This document shows, piece after piece, positions 1 through 6,193 of a stretch of DNA of 7,810 nucleotides. The stretch's first letter is position 1; each line of letters opens with the position of its first letter. Made by a program: the position numbers and the translations under genes. Source of the stretch: an uncultured Ruminococcus sp. (GTDB lineage Bacteria > Bacillota > Clostridia > Oscillospirales > CAG-272). The notes under the pieces were generated by a model that was not told the DNA's origin, did no database searches, and saw only the letters and a list, made by a program, of their open reading frames with translations. The stretch is taken from contig CACYZS010000047.1 of NCBI GenBank assembly GCA_902778985.1, forward strand, positions 1 to 7,810, given 5' to 3'.

Positions 1-90
1 GAGCGGATCGAAAAAGCCGAGAAACCCGAACGCCCCGCCGCCGGCACGCGCACGCATAAACCCTCTTCGCGCACCACGAAAAAACAATGA
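1..90 (+). CDS. C-terminal end of an unidentified upstream gene (partial)
   Basis: The frame open from base 1 runs 29 codons to a TGA at 88-90. The tail is hydrophilic and rich in Lys, Arg, Pro and Thr, and ends in Lys-Lys-Gln. It has no recognisable domain, so no function can be given. Its TGA overlaps the polA ATG (ATGA, 87-90). No Shine-Dalgarno-like sequence precedes polA, so polA is probably translated by coupling to this gene and sits in the same operon. That this tail is coding is inferred from the overlap and the open frame; only the end of the gene is in the window. Confidence 0.55.
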   Translation, partial: ERIEKAEKPERPAAGTRTHKPSSRTTKKQ

Positions 91-2675
91 AGAAACTGCT
101 TGCCGTTGACGGAAACAGCATCATCAACCGCGCCTTCTACGGGATCCGACCTCTGTCCACCCGGGACGGGCGCCAAACCAACGCCATATACGGGACGGTC
201 AACATCATCAACCGACAGTTGACCGCCCTTTCTCCCGATTACGTCGCCGTCTGTTTCGACGTGCACGCTCCGACCTTCCGGCACAAACTCTTTGCCGAAT
301 ACAAGGCGGGACGCCGCCCGACGCCCCCCGAACTCCTCTCGCAGTTCGACGCCTGCAAAGCCGTGCTGACCGCGATGGGACTGACCGTGCTCGAACTCCC
401 CGGCTACGAAGCCGACGATATCCAGGGGACGCTTGCCCGTATGGCGGAAGCCGAGGGGATCGACGCCTATATCCTCTCGGGCGACCGCGATCTGCTCCAA
501 CTGATCGACGGACGCACCACCGTCCTGCTCGCCGGGAACAGCGATACGACGCCGTATAACGCCGACGCCTTCTTTGAAAAGTACGGGATCCCGGTCGAGC
601 GCTTCATCGACCTGAAAGCCATGATGGGCGACTCGTCCGACAATATCCCCGGTATCCCCGGCATCGGCGAGAAGACCGCGGTGAAACTGCTCTCCGATTA
701 CGGCACGCTCGACGAGGTGCTGACCCACGGCGACGATCCCGCCCTCTCCCCCGCCCTGCGCAAAAAGATCGCGGAGGGGCGTGACAGCGCCCTGCTCTCG
801 CGGACGCTCGCGACCATCGACACCGCCGTTCCGCTCGGGATCACGCTCGACGCCGTGAAGAGGCGCGAGATCGACAACGACGCGCTCTACGAACTGTTCC
901 GCGACCTGGAGTTCACCGCCTTTATCCGGCAGTTCGGTCTGAAAGTGCCGAAGATCCCCGCCCGTCCCGCGTCTGCCCCCGCCGGGGCGATCCCGGATCT
1001 CTTTGATCTCTCGGGCGGCGTCTCAACCGCCGATAACGGCGCGGACGACGCGCCGGACTATACCTCCGTTTCCGCCGAAGAAGCGATCTCGAAACTCGGC
1101 GACCGTTTCGCCGTCGAACTCTCGGAGGACGGGCTTGCCCTCTCGAACGGAACCGAAAACCTGTTCGTCAAGACCGCCGACGTCCCGCGCCTCGCGCCGC
1201 TTTTCGCGGACGAAAAGCGGAGGATCGTCTGCTTTGACGCGAAGAAGTTGATGCACCGCCTCTCGGAGTTCGGCGTACCGTTTGCCCCGGTCCCGCTGGA
1301 TCTGATGCTCTACGCGTATCTGCTCCGTCCCGGAGAGGGACAGAGTTCGGTGCGCGGGCTTGCCCTGACGCTGCTCGGGAAGAGCGCGCCGGAGGAGACG
1401 CCCGCGGCGCACCTGACGGCGGAACTGGAACCCGTTCTGCGTGCCAAAGTACGCGAAGCCGGCGAAGAAGAACTGCTCGACGGGGTGGAACTGCCCCTGG
1501 TCCCGGTGCTGTTCGCGATGGAGAAAACGGGGTTCGGGATCGACCGCGCGGGCATGATCGCGCTGGGGGAGACGCTGGACGCCGAAGCCAAGGAAAAAGC
1601 CGAGAAAATCTACGAACTTGCAAACCACCCCTTCAATATCCTGTCCCCGAAACAACTCGGGACGGTCCTGTTCGAGGAACTGGGGCTGAAGGGCGGAAAG
1701 AAGACCAAGACCGGGTACTCGACCGGGGCGGACGTGCTGGAAGGGCTGCGCTACGCGCACCCGATCGTATCGGAGATCCTCGCCTACCGCCAGTTGACCA
1801 AACTGCACTCGACCTACGCGGTCGGACTGCTCGCCGCGGCGGACCATAACGACCGGATCCATACCGATTTCAAGCAGGCGCAGACCGCGACGGGACGGCT
1901 TAGTTCTGCCGAACCCAACCTGCAGAATATCCCCGTGCGCACGGAACTGGGGCGCCTGTTCCGGCGGCTGTTCGTGGCGCGCAAGGGGCGGGTGCTGGTG
2001 GACGCGGACTACTCGCAGATCGAGTTGCGGCTGCTGGCGCACGTGTCGGGCGACGAGACGATGCTCGCCGCGTTCCATAACGGGGCGGACGTGCATACCT
2101 CGACCGCCGCGTCGGTCTTCCACGTTCCGGAGGATATGGTCACGCCCGAGATGCGCAAGCGCGCGAAGGCGGTCAATTTCGGGATCATGTACGGGATCGG
2201 ACCCTTCTCGCTCTCGCAGGATCTGGGGATCCCGATGCGCGAGGCGAAGGAGTATATCGACGCGTATAAGGCGCATTTTCCGAAGATCGGGGAGTACCTC
2301 GAAAAAACCATCGCCGACGCCACCGAGACCGGGTATACCGAGACCATTTTCCACCGCCGGCGCTATATTCCGGAACTGCGGTCGGTGAATAAGATGACCC
2401 AGGCGTTCGGGCGTCGGATCGCCATGAACGCGCCGATCCAGGGAAGTTCCGCCGATATTATGAAGATCGCCATGATCCGCGTCTTCCGACGCCTGAAAAC
2501 CGAGATACCGACGGCGGATCTGGTGATGCAGGTGCACGACGAACTGATCGTCGAGTGCGACCAGAGCGATATGGTCCTCGTCTCCAAACTCCTGCAGGAC
2601 GAAATGCAGAACGCCGCTACCCTCTCCCTGCCCCTCACCGTCGACGTCTCCGCCGGCGTCTCGTGGGACGGATAA
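87..2675 (+). CDS. polA: DNA polymerase I
   Basis: Repair and Okazaki-fragment polymerase with 5'-nuclease activity, acting in the cytoplasm; 862 residues, within the normal range for bacterial Pol I. The 5'-nuclease domain (about 1-300) has its acidic sites: Asp8, Glu108/Asp110/Asp111 (EADD), Asp133/Asp135 (GDRD) and Asp182/Asp185 before the GIPGIGEKTA helix-hairpin-helix. The middle domain (about 310-480) has the fold but not the DxE proofreading motif: the segment matching E. coli FDTET reads AVELSED. Proofreading is therefore probably absent, as in Bacillus and Thermus Pol I. The polymerase domain (about 490-862) is intact: motif A DYSQIE with Asp641, motif B Arg690/Lys694/Phe698, motif C VHDE with Asp818. 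The start is the ATG overlapping the upstream stop; no ribosome site is visible, so translational coupling is likely. Base use matches the neighbouring genes and nothing suggests damage. Confidence 0.98.
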   Translation: MKKLLAVDGNSIINRAFYGIRPLSTRDGRQTNAIYGTVNIINRQLTALSPDYVAVCFDVHAPTFRHKLFAEYKAGRRPTPPELLSQFDACKAVLTAMGLTVLELPGYEADDIQGTLARMAEAEGIDAYILSGDRDLLQLIDGRTTVLLAGNSDTTPYNADAFFEKYGIPVERFIDLKAMMGDSSDNIPGIPGIGEKTAVKLLSDYGTLDEVLTHGDDPALSPALRKKIAEGRDSALLSRTLATIDTAVPLGITLDAVKRREIDNDALYELFRDLEFTAFIRQFGLKVPKIPARPASAPAGAIPDLFDLSGGVSTADNGADDAPDYTSVSAEEAISKLGDRFAVELSEDGLALSNGTENLFVKTADVPRLAPLFADEKRRIVCFDAKKLMHRLSEFGVPFAPVPLDLMLYAYLLRPGEGQSSVRGLALTLLGKSAPEETPAAHLTAELEPVLRAKVREAGEEELLDGVELPLVPVLFAMEKTGFGIDRAGMIALGETLDAEAKEKAEKIYELANHPFNILSPKQLGTVLFEELGLKGGKKTKTGYSTGADVLEGLRYAHPIVSEILAYRQLTKLHSTYAVGLLAAADHNDRIHTDFKQAQTATGRLSSAEPNLQNIPVRTELGRLFRRLFVARKGRVLVDADYSQIELRLLAHVSGDETMLAAFHNGADVHTSTAASVFHVPEDMVTPEMRKRAKAVNFGIMYGIGPFSLSQDLGIPMREAKEYIDAYKAHFPKIGEYLEKTIADATETGYTETIFHRRRYIPELRSVNKMTQAFGRRIAMNAPIQGSSADIMKIAMIRVFRRLKTEIPTADLVMQVHDELIVECDQSDMVLVSKLLQDEMQNAATLSLPLTVDVSAGVSWDG

Positions 2676-2682
2676 GAGGAAC

Positions 2683-2777
2683 GAAGGGGACCGCGCGCTT
2701 TCCTTACCGCGCCAGCCCCTGACACGGGCGCGCCCGTAAAAAAGCGCGGCAAAGATCTTTATTAAGGAATTAATAAA
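2683..2777 (+). repeat. Structured 3' element, copy A (after polA)
   Basis: This stretch starts 8 bases after the polA stop and shares two sequence blocks with a stretch after holA (4495-4589, opposite strand). The first block is GGGGA-N-CGCGCGCTTTC; the second is AAAGCGCGGCAAAGA followed by CTT-N-ATTA-N-GGAAT. The blocks form a long-range stem (2694-2701 with 2741-2748, 8 bp) enclosing a self-complementary ACGGGCGCGCCCGT (14 bases). A second hairpin follows (2758-2765 with 2770-2777, 8 bp, loop GGAA). I read it as a structured RNA tail or a dispersed structured repeat; the function is unknown. Confidence 0.7.
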
Positions 2778-2778
2778 A

Positions 2779-2808
2779 GCAAAACGGCGAGTGCGCTCGC
2801 CGTTTTGC
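2779..2808 (+). terminator. Hairpin terminator after polA
   Basis: A perfect 13-bp stem (2779-2791 with 2796-2808) closes a TGCG loop. Its base pairs an AAAA run with TTTT, the usual A-tract/U-tract form of an intrinsic terminator. No further T-run follows, so strength is uncertain. It lies 103 bases past the polA stop and ahead of the promoter of the next gene, which fits the end of the polA transcript. Confidence 0.7.
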
Positions 2809-2837
2809 GGTTCTATAGACGATACAAAGATGGTTAT
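2809..2837 (+). repeat. Short dispersed repeat beginning GGTTCTATAGACG, copy 1
   Basis: This 29-base stretch matches 4363-4391 at 24 of 29 positions, with the first 13 identical. Copy 1 begins immediately after the polA terminator hairpin. The other copy belongs to a 107-bp element with inverted ends, so this may be one end or a decayed remnant of the same element. No matching inverted end (CTATAGAACC) was found near copy 1. Confidence 0.6.
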
Positions 2838-2848
2838 CTTTGCTTTTT
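2825..2848 (+). terminator. Small A/T-rich hairpin followed by T5
   Basis: A 7-bp stem (CAAAGAT 2825-2831 with ATCTTTG 2836-2842) and a GGTT loop are followed by C and five T. This has the form of an intrinsic terminator, but the stem is weak. It overlaps the dispersed repeat and could back up the stronger hairpin just upstream. Confidence 0.45.
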
Positions 2849-2916
2849 GAGAAAAGCGGTTGAAACAGAACGAAACGGATTAAAAAATACTGTCTATATC
2901 AATTCTCCCGAGTCCG

Positions 2917-2925
2917 TGTTATACT
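2917..2925 (+). promoter_or_regulatory. Extended -10 promoter for the CD3324/phosphotransferase gene
   Basis: TGTTATACT fits the extended -10 pattern TGnTATAAT with one mismatch. No good -35 hexamer lies 16-18 bases upstream, which extended -10 promoters tolerate. Transcription would begin near 2931-2933, leaving a short leader with the ribosome site at 2937-2943. This favours ATG 2949 over an earlier in-frame start. Confidence 0.5.
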
Positions 2926-2936
2926 CAGAATTGACC

Positions 2937-2943
2937 GGAGGTG
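2937..2943 (+). promoter_or_regulatory. Ribosome binding site GGAGGTG fixing the start at 2949
   Basis: GGAGGTG lies 5 bases before ATG 2949. The frame stays open back to 2805, but that extension runs through the terminator hairpin and the dispersed repeat and has no ribosome site, so 2949 is the real start. Confidence 0.85.
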
Positions 2944-2948
2944 AGCAC

Positions 2949-4298
2949 ATGAAATACGAAAATGCAAAGGACGTCCTGCCAAACGATCTGTTTTCCGAAC
3001 TCCAGAAGTACGCAGCGGGAAAACTGCTGTACGTTCCGTCGCCGTGCGCACGGCGTCCGTGGGGGATCGGTACGGGTTACCGTCGGCAACTGGACGAGCG
3101 AAACGACGAGATCAGAACCAAGTTTGCCGGGGGCGCTTCGATCGATTCGCTTGCCGACGCGTATTTCCTGACTCCCGAAACGGTCAAGAAGATTGTGTAT
3201 CGGAAAAAGGAGAACGTGTCTATGGAGATCAAAGAGATCCTGCAACTGTATACAAACGAAAAACCCGTCAAAATCGAGACGGGGACCGAAAAACCCGCCT
3301 ACCGCAGTACAGATACGGACGCCCCGACCGGACTGTTCCTCGAACTGCTCGTCGAATACCCCGATCGGAAAATGACGGTCAGCGTGTGCGATTACGTATT
3401 CGCGACGCCCGAGCGCGTCAAACAAAGCGCAAGCGCGATTGAGGCGCTTCGGCGGGAAGGTTACGCCTGCCCGCGTATTCTGAACACCCTGCGCGGCGAA
3501 CCGTGCGCGAAGGTCGGATTCAAGGACCGCGTCTGCACCGTCTTCGCACAGGAATACGTCGAAGAGACGGACCTTTTCGCCGCTGCGACCGGGGACGGGT
3601 TCCCGCCGCTTTTCGACGATATTCTTTTTGCCGCTGCGAAAACGGCGTCGCTCCGCCTTGCGGGAGAGGAACCGAGCGCGTACGCGCTGTTTGAACCCGT
3701 GACGGCGTGCGCCGGGTTTGAGGATTACGTCGCCGAATACGTGTACGGCGACCTGAAAAACGAGATCCTCGGGCGGTATCCCGCGCTCGCGGAACGGTAC
3801 GAGCGGATCGCGTACCTGTTTTCCGAAAACCGCCGGACGCTGTGCCGCGCATGGGGACGCCTTCCGACCTCTCTGTTTCACGGCAACTTTTCCGGTGCGG
3901 CGTACGTCGACGCCGACGGTCGGTTCGGCGGCTTCCGGGGCGTCTCGGAAGGCGGGCGTGAAACTTGCATCCAGCACTTCGTGCGGCTGGCGTTTTTCCT
4001 CTCCTCGCTCGGCGTTGAGAACGGTTGCGACGAGGTTTTCGACGCGGAACAAAGAGAGCGCAGATTGCGGGCGTTCCGCCACTGCTTCAAGGTTTTCGCG
4101 GAGCACTACGCTTTCACCGACGACGAGATCAGAATCGCGCCGCTTGTCTACCGCGATCTGCTTTTCGGCGCGTACTACTACTGGAGCGTGACCGACTTCG
4201 CCCGCGGCGACAAAACCCGTCTCGCGGCGTTCTTCGACTACCTCGAAAAGCAACTGCAAACCGACGAGATCGGCTTTGCATCAATCCTGAACCCCTAA
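2949..4298 (+). CDS. CD3324-type HTH domain fused to a degenerate phosphotransferase (APH-like) domain
   Basis: The protein has 449 residues. Residues 1-90 match the CD3324 family, small clostridial proteins with a Mor-like helix-turn-helix: an N-terminal MKYENAKDVLP, a central KLLYVP, then SIDSLADAYFLTPETVKKIVY. Family members usually end near there; here the chain continues into a domain of about 350 residues resembling aminoglycoside/choline-kinase-like phosphotransferases. Supporting signs are TPERVKQSASAIEALRREGY in the N-lobe, a hinge-like FAQEYVEE, and LFHGNFSGAAYVDADGRFGG at 309-328. That last motif normally reads HGD...N...D and is followed by IDF/IDW. Here the catalytic Asp is Asn313, the metal-binding Asn is Ala, and the later Asp is missing (FRG, 329-331), so kinase activity is doubtful. 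It may be a DNA-binding regulator that senses a ligand through a pseudokinase domain; that is inference. It stands alone, with its own promoter and terminator. The CD3324 call is firm, the APH-like call moderate. Confidence 0.85.
   Translation: MKYENAKDVLPNDLFSELQKYAAGKLLYVPSPCARRPWGIGTGYRRQLDERNDEIRTKFAGGASIDSLADAYFLTPETVKKIVYRKKENVSMEIKEILQLYTNEKPVKIETGTEKPAYRSTDTDAPTGLFLELLVEYPDRKMTVSVCDYVFATPERVKQSASAIEALRREGYACPRILNTLRGEPCAKVGFKDRVCTVFAQEYVEETDLFAAATGDGFPPLFDDILFAAAKTASLRLAGEEPSAYALFEPVTACAGFEDYVAEYVYGDLKNEILGRYPALAERYERIAYLFSENRRTLCRAWGRLPTSLFHGNFSGAAYVDADGRFGGFRGVSEGGRETCIQHFVRLAFFLSSLGVENGCDEVFDAEQRERRLRAFRHCFKVFAEHYAFTDDEIRIAPLVYRDLLFGAYYYWSVTDFARGDKTRLAAFFDYLEKQLQTDEIGFASILNP
3206..3212 (+). 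promoter_or_regulatory. Internal ribosome site AAAGGAG at the domain junction
   Basis: AAAGGAG lies 9 bases before an in-frame ATG at 3222 (codon 92), exactly where the CD3324 domain ends and the phosphotransferase-like domain begins. It could direct a second, 358-residue product lacking the DNA-binding part, or it may be a relic of two separate genes that fused. Both readings are inference. Confidence 0.45.
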
Positions 4299-4335
4299 CA
4301 AAAGCGCCGCGCGGCAGACTGCCGCGCGGCATTTT
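4299..4335. terminator. Bidirectional terminator between convergent units
   Basis: A perfect 11-bp GC stem (4306-4316 with 4320-4330, loop GAC) is followed on the plus strand by ATTTTCATTT. On the minus strand it is followed by GCTTTTGTT. It begins right after the stop of the CD3324/phosphotransferase gene and can end that transcript as well as the holA operon coming from the other side. Confidence 0.8.
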
Positions 4336-4362
4336 CATTTGTAAAGACTTTCACCCGCAGTC

Positions 4363-4469
4363 GGTTCTATAGACGGTGCAAAGGTTGTCATTCTGCAAAG
4401 AGCGGGACGTCGAGGACGCCGTCCCGCACACAGCAAGGAGAATTCCAATAGACTCCAGGCTATAGAACC
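4363..4469. mobile_element. 107-bp element with 10-bp terminal inverted repeats (MITE-like)
   Basis: GGTTCTATAG at 4363-4372 is exactly inverted as CTATAGAACC at 4460-4469. The interior has an 8-bp hairpin (GCGGGACG 4402-4409 with CGTCCCGC 4420-4427). The left end (4363-4391) recurs at 2809-2837. There is no open frame of note and no clear target duplication at the flanks. A short non-autonomous mobile element or a dispersed structured repeat fits best; mobility is inferred from the inverted ends and the second partial copy. Confidence 0.5.
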
Positions 4470-4494
4470 AGCGCGACGAGGCACGAGTTGCGCC

Positions 4495-4589
4495 AACTTC
4501 ATTCCCTAATGAAGTTCTTTGCCGCGCTTTCCTCACCACGACCGCGCGGGGGGTGCGGTCGTGCCCCGAAAGAAAGCGCGCGTTCCCCT
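4495..4589 (-). repeat. Structured 3' element, copy B (after holA)
   Basis: Read on the minus strand, this repeats the arrangement after polA: a GGGGA-N-CGCGCGCTTTC block, an enclosed hairpin, GAAAGCGCGGCAAAGA, then a hairpin around ATTAGGGAAT. Pairings in plus-strand coordinates are an outer stem 4523-4531 with 4572-4580 (9 bp), an inner hairpin 4537-4545 with 4555-4563 (9 bp), and a terminal hairpin 4495-4503 with 4508-4516 (9 bp, loop of four). The inner and terminal stems differ in sequence from copy A but still pair. No T-run follows, so it is not an obvious intrinsic terminator. Confidence 0.7.
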
Positions 4590-4643
4590 CGTTCTCCTCG
4601 TTCTCCTCGTTCTCCTCGTTCTCCTCGTTCTCCTCGTTCTCCT
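4581..4643. repeat. 9-bp tandem repeat touching the holA stop codon
   Basis: Seven units of CGTTCTCCT (AGGAGAACG on the minus strand) run without gaps. Six are perfect (4590-4643) and the seventh (4581-4589) has one change. The last base is part of the holA TAA. The unit resembles the short AGGAACGAAGGGGA just after the polA stop, so the array probably grew from the 5' edge of the structured 3' element by slippage. On the minus strand each unit contains AGGAG, a Shine-Dalgarno-like sequence, but no gene follows. Confidence 0.9.
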
Positions 4644-5680
4644 TATCCCGCGCCGCCTGACGCGGTGGAGAGAAAGCGTTCGATGCGGATCAGGGGATCG
4701 GCGCCGCGTTTGGACGCGAGGTCCATTTCGCGGCACTGCGCGAGCAGTTCGCGGAACTGTTCGGGGCGGCGTTTCCCGACGCACCCGATATAGAGTTTTG
4801 CCCGATACTCGTTCATCCCGAGCAGCGACGCGACGCCCGACGGGGGCGTTCCCTCTTCGAGCAGACAGGCGACCGAACAGAGGTCCGAGATCAGGCGCGT
4901 GATCTGCCCGAGGATCGCCATCGGATCCACGCGGCGACGCACAAGGTCGGAGAGTTTCCGATACGCGCCCTGCGTATCGCCGGCGAGCATGGCGTTGGTC
5001 AATCCGAACGCGTCGTCCTCCGCGGTCGAGGCGCAGACCAGTTCCACCATCGCGACGGTCACGGTGCGTTTTTGATGCGCGCGGGCGTAGCAGACCAGTT
5101 TCGAGGTCTCCGACGCGAGGATATCCATTGAATGTCCGCAGCGGTCGATCATGGCGCGCAGGGCGCCCGGCTCCGCGTCCAGACCCTCGTGCACGAAATG
5201 CGCGTTCAGCCACGCGGTGAGTTGCGGATCGGTCGAGACCTCGAAATTCACCGCCTGCACGACGTCGGAAAGCCGTTTGAAGAGCGACGAGGGGCGCTTC
5301 GCGTTGCCCGCCGCCAGCCCTTCCTGCCCGACGAGGAACACCACGACCGAGGCGGGGTTCTCCTTCACCGTCCGGACAAGTCCTTCAAGGGCGGCAAACT
5401 CCGCGTCCTTCCAGTCCTCGAGGTGCGCGCCGCTCCACTCGATCAACTTGCAATCCGCCATCATCGGGGGCGACGTGACCGCGTCGGAGAGCGCGGCAAA
5501 ATCAATCTCCTCGCCGTGGTAGACCGGGTGATTGAAGGCGTCGAAGACAGGATCGGTCAGGATCCGTTTCCGGATCTCCCCGAGGTAGTAGCGTTTGAGG
5601 TAGTCTTCCTCCCCGCAAAAGAGGTACACCCCGGCGATCTTTCCGGTCTTCAGTTGCGTTTTCAGTTCGGCTTGCAGCAC
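4643..5680 (-). CDS. holA: DNA polymerase III delta subunit (clamp loader)
   Basis: HolA is the clamp-loader subunit that opens the beta sliding clamp, working with delta' and tau/gamma in the cytoplasm. The protein has 345 residues, the usual length. The N-terminal part begins with the family's GVYLFCGEEDYLKR segment (17-30), the AAA+-like domain that lacks a working Walker A, as is normal for delta. The middle holds the conserved helix of the SMDILASETSKL type. The C-terminal third (about 215-340) shows the collar domain, with helices around RRVDPMAILGQITRLISDL and a late DLASKRGADPLIRIERFL. The start is GTG at 5678-5680 with AAAGGAGG (5689-5696, minus strand) 8 bases upstream. It is the last gene of the operon, 24 bases after the YwiB-family gene. 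Nothing looks damaged. Confidence 0.96.
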   Translation of the reverse strand: MLQAELKTQLKTGKIAGVYLFCGEEDYLKRYYLGEIRKRILTDPVFDAFNHPVYHGEEIDFAALSDAVTSPPMMADCKLIEWSGAHLEDWKDAEFAALEGLVRTVKENPASVVVFLVGQEGLAAGNAKRPSSLFKRLSDVVQAVNFEVSTDPQLTAWLNAHFVHEGLDAEPGALRAMIDRCGHSMDILASETSKLVCYARAHQKRTVTVAMVELVCASTAEDDAFGLTNAMLAGDTQGAYRKLSDLVRRRVDPMAILGQITRLISDLCSVACLLEEGTPPSGVASLLGMNEYRAKLYIGCVGKRRPEQFRELLAQCREMDLASKRGADPLIRIERFLSTASGGAG

Positions 5681-5704
5681 GGGACTTCCCTCCTTTCGAC
5701 GGAC

Positions 5705-6115
5705 TTACAGCGGCGTTGCCGTGATCGTCAACTCGTTTTCGCGTCTCTCCCCGTCAATCTCGGACGAAAAGAGCACGCGGAACCCCACCCCGACGGGTGT
5801 GGGCAGCAACAGGATCTTTCGCGTCGAGACCGGCATTTTCAGCGTGAAGGGCGGGTAGGACAGTTCGTTTACCGTCGTCTCCGCCGCCCGGAACTCGATC
5901 CGGGACGACGACGCGCCGCGCCGGTCGACGGTCAGCGTGCCGTCTCGCCAGATCACGCGGTTAAAGATCTTTCCGCCCTCGACGGGTTCGGTAAAGGTCA
6001 ATAGAAGTTCAGAGGGCGTTTCCCGGAGCGCGCCGACCCACTCGCCCGCGAGGATCTCGGTCTCCCCGTTTGCGGGCGTGATCCTGCTGACCCGTTTGAT
6101 CGTTACCCGTTCCAC
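5705..6115 (-). CDS. YwiB/DUF1934-family beta-barrel protein
   Basis: The protein has 136 residues from the chosen start. It resembles Bacillus YwiB (DUF1934), a small calycin-like beta-barrel family of unknown role. The order of conserved patches fits: an N-terminal strand ERVTIKRVSRI, then a TFTEPVEGG turn, alternating strands with DRRGASSSRIEF, a SYPPFTLKMPVSTRKI region and a final strand ENELTITATPL. I chose GTG 6113-6115 because AGGGGTGA (6121-6128, minus) sits 5 bases upstream and the resulting N-terminus lines up with YwiB. An earlier in-frame TTG at 6178 has no ribosome site and would add 21 residues. It lies 78 bases after the MgsA-like gene and 24 before holA, in the same orientation, so probably in one operon. 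Function is unknown. The family call rests on pattern, not a search. Confidence 0.75.
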   Translation of the reverse strand: MERVTIKRVSRITPANGETEILAGEWVGALRETPSELLLTFTEPVEGGKIFNRVIWRDGTLTVDRRGASSSRIEFRAAETTVNELSYPPFTLKMPVSTRKILLLPTPVGVGFRVLFSSEIDGERRENELTITATPL

Positions 6116-6193
6116 GTCCGTCACCCCTTCCGAATAGATATGAAAGGCGGAGAGCAATACAAAATCGCCCTCCGCCAAAGACCGTTATCCCGG

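Noticed and set aside
1023..2537. A 504-codon open frame on the minus strand inside polA
   Set aside because: It is fully antisense to a certain gene, has no ribosome site or family resemblance, and is explained by high GC and codon bias. The same holds for 2925-4259 (minus) and 5132-6004 (plus).
2805..2948. A 48-codon N-terminal extension of the CD3324/phosphotransferase protein
   Set aside because: It would be encoded by the terminator hairpin and the dispersed repeat and has no ribosome site. GGAGGTG before ATG 2949 and the family N-terminus MKYENA fix the start.
4581..4643. CRISPR array
   Set aside because: Units are 9 bp and contiguous, without spacers. No cas genes are present.
4488..4902. 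Arg-Ser-Pro or Leu-Val repeat peptides on the plus strand across the 9-bp array
   Set aside because: They are translations of the tandem repeat and antisense holA, with no start signal or supported product.
6116..6178. A TTG start at 6178 for the YwiB-family protein
   Set aside because: No ribosome site precedes it, and the extra 21 residues have no counterpart in YwiB. GTG 6115 has both.
6116..6193. A regulatory hairpin between the MgsA-like and YwiB-family genes
   Set aside because: Only a weak 5-bp stem (GACCG/CGGTC) is visible and no T-run follows.
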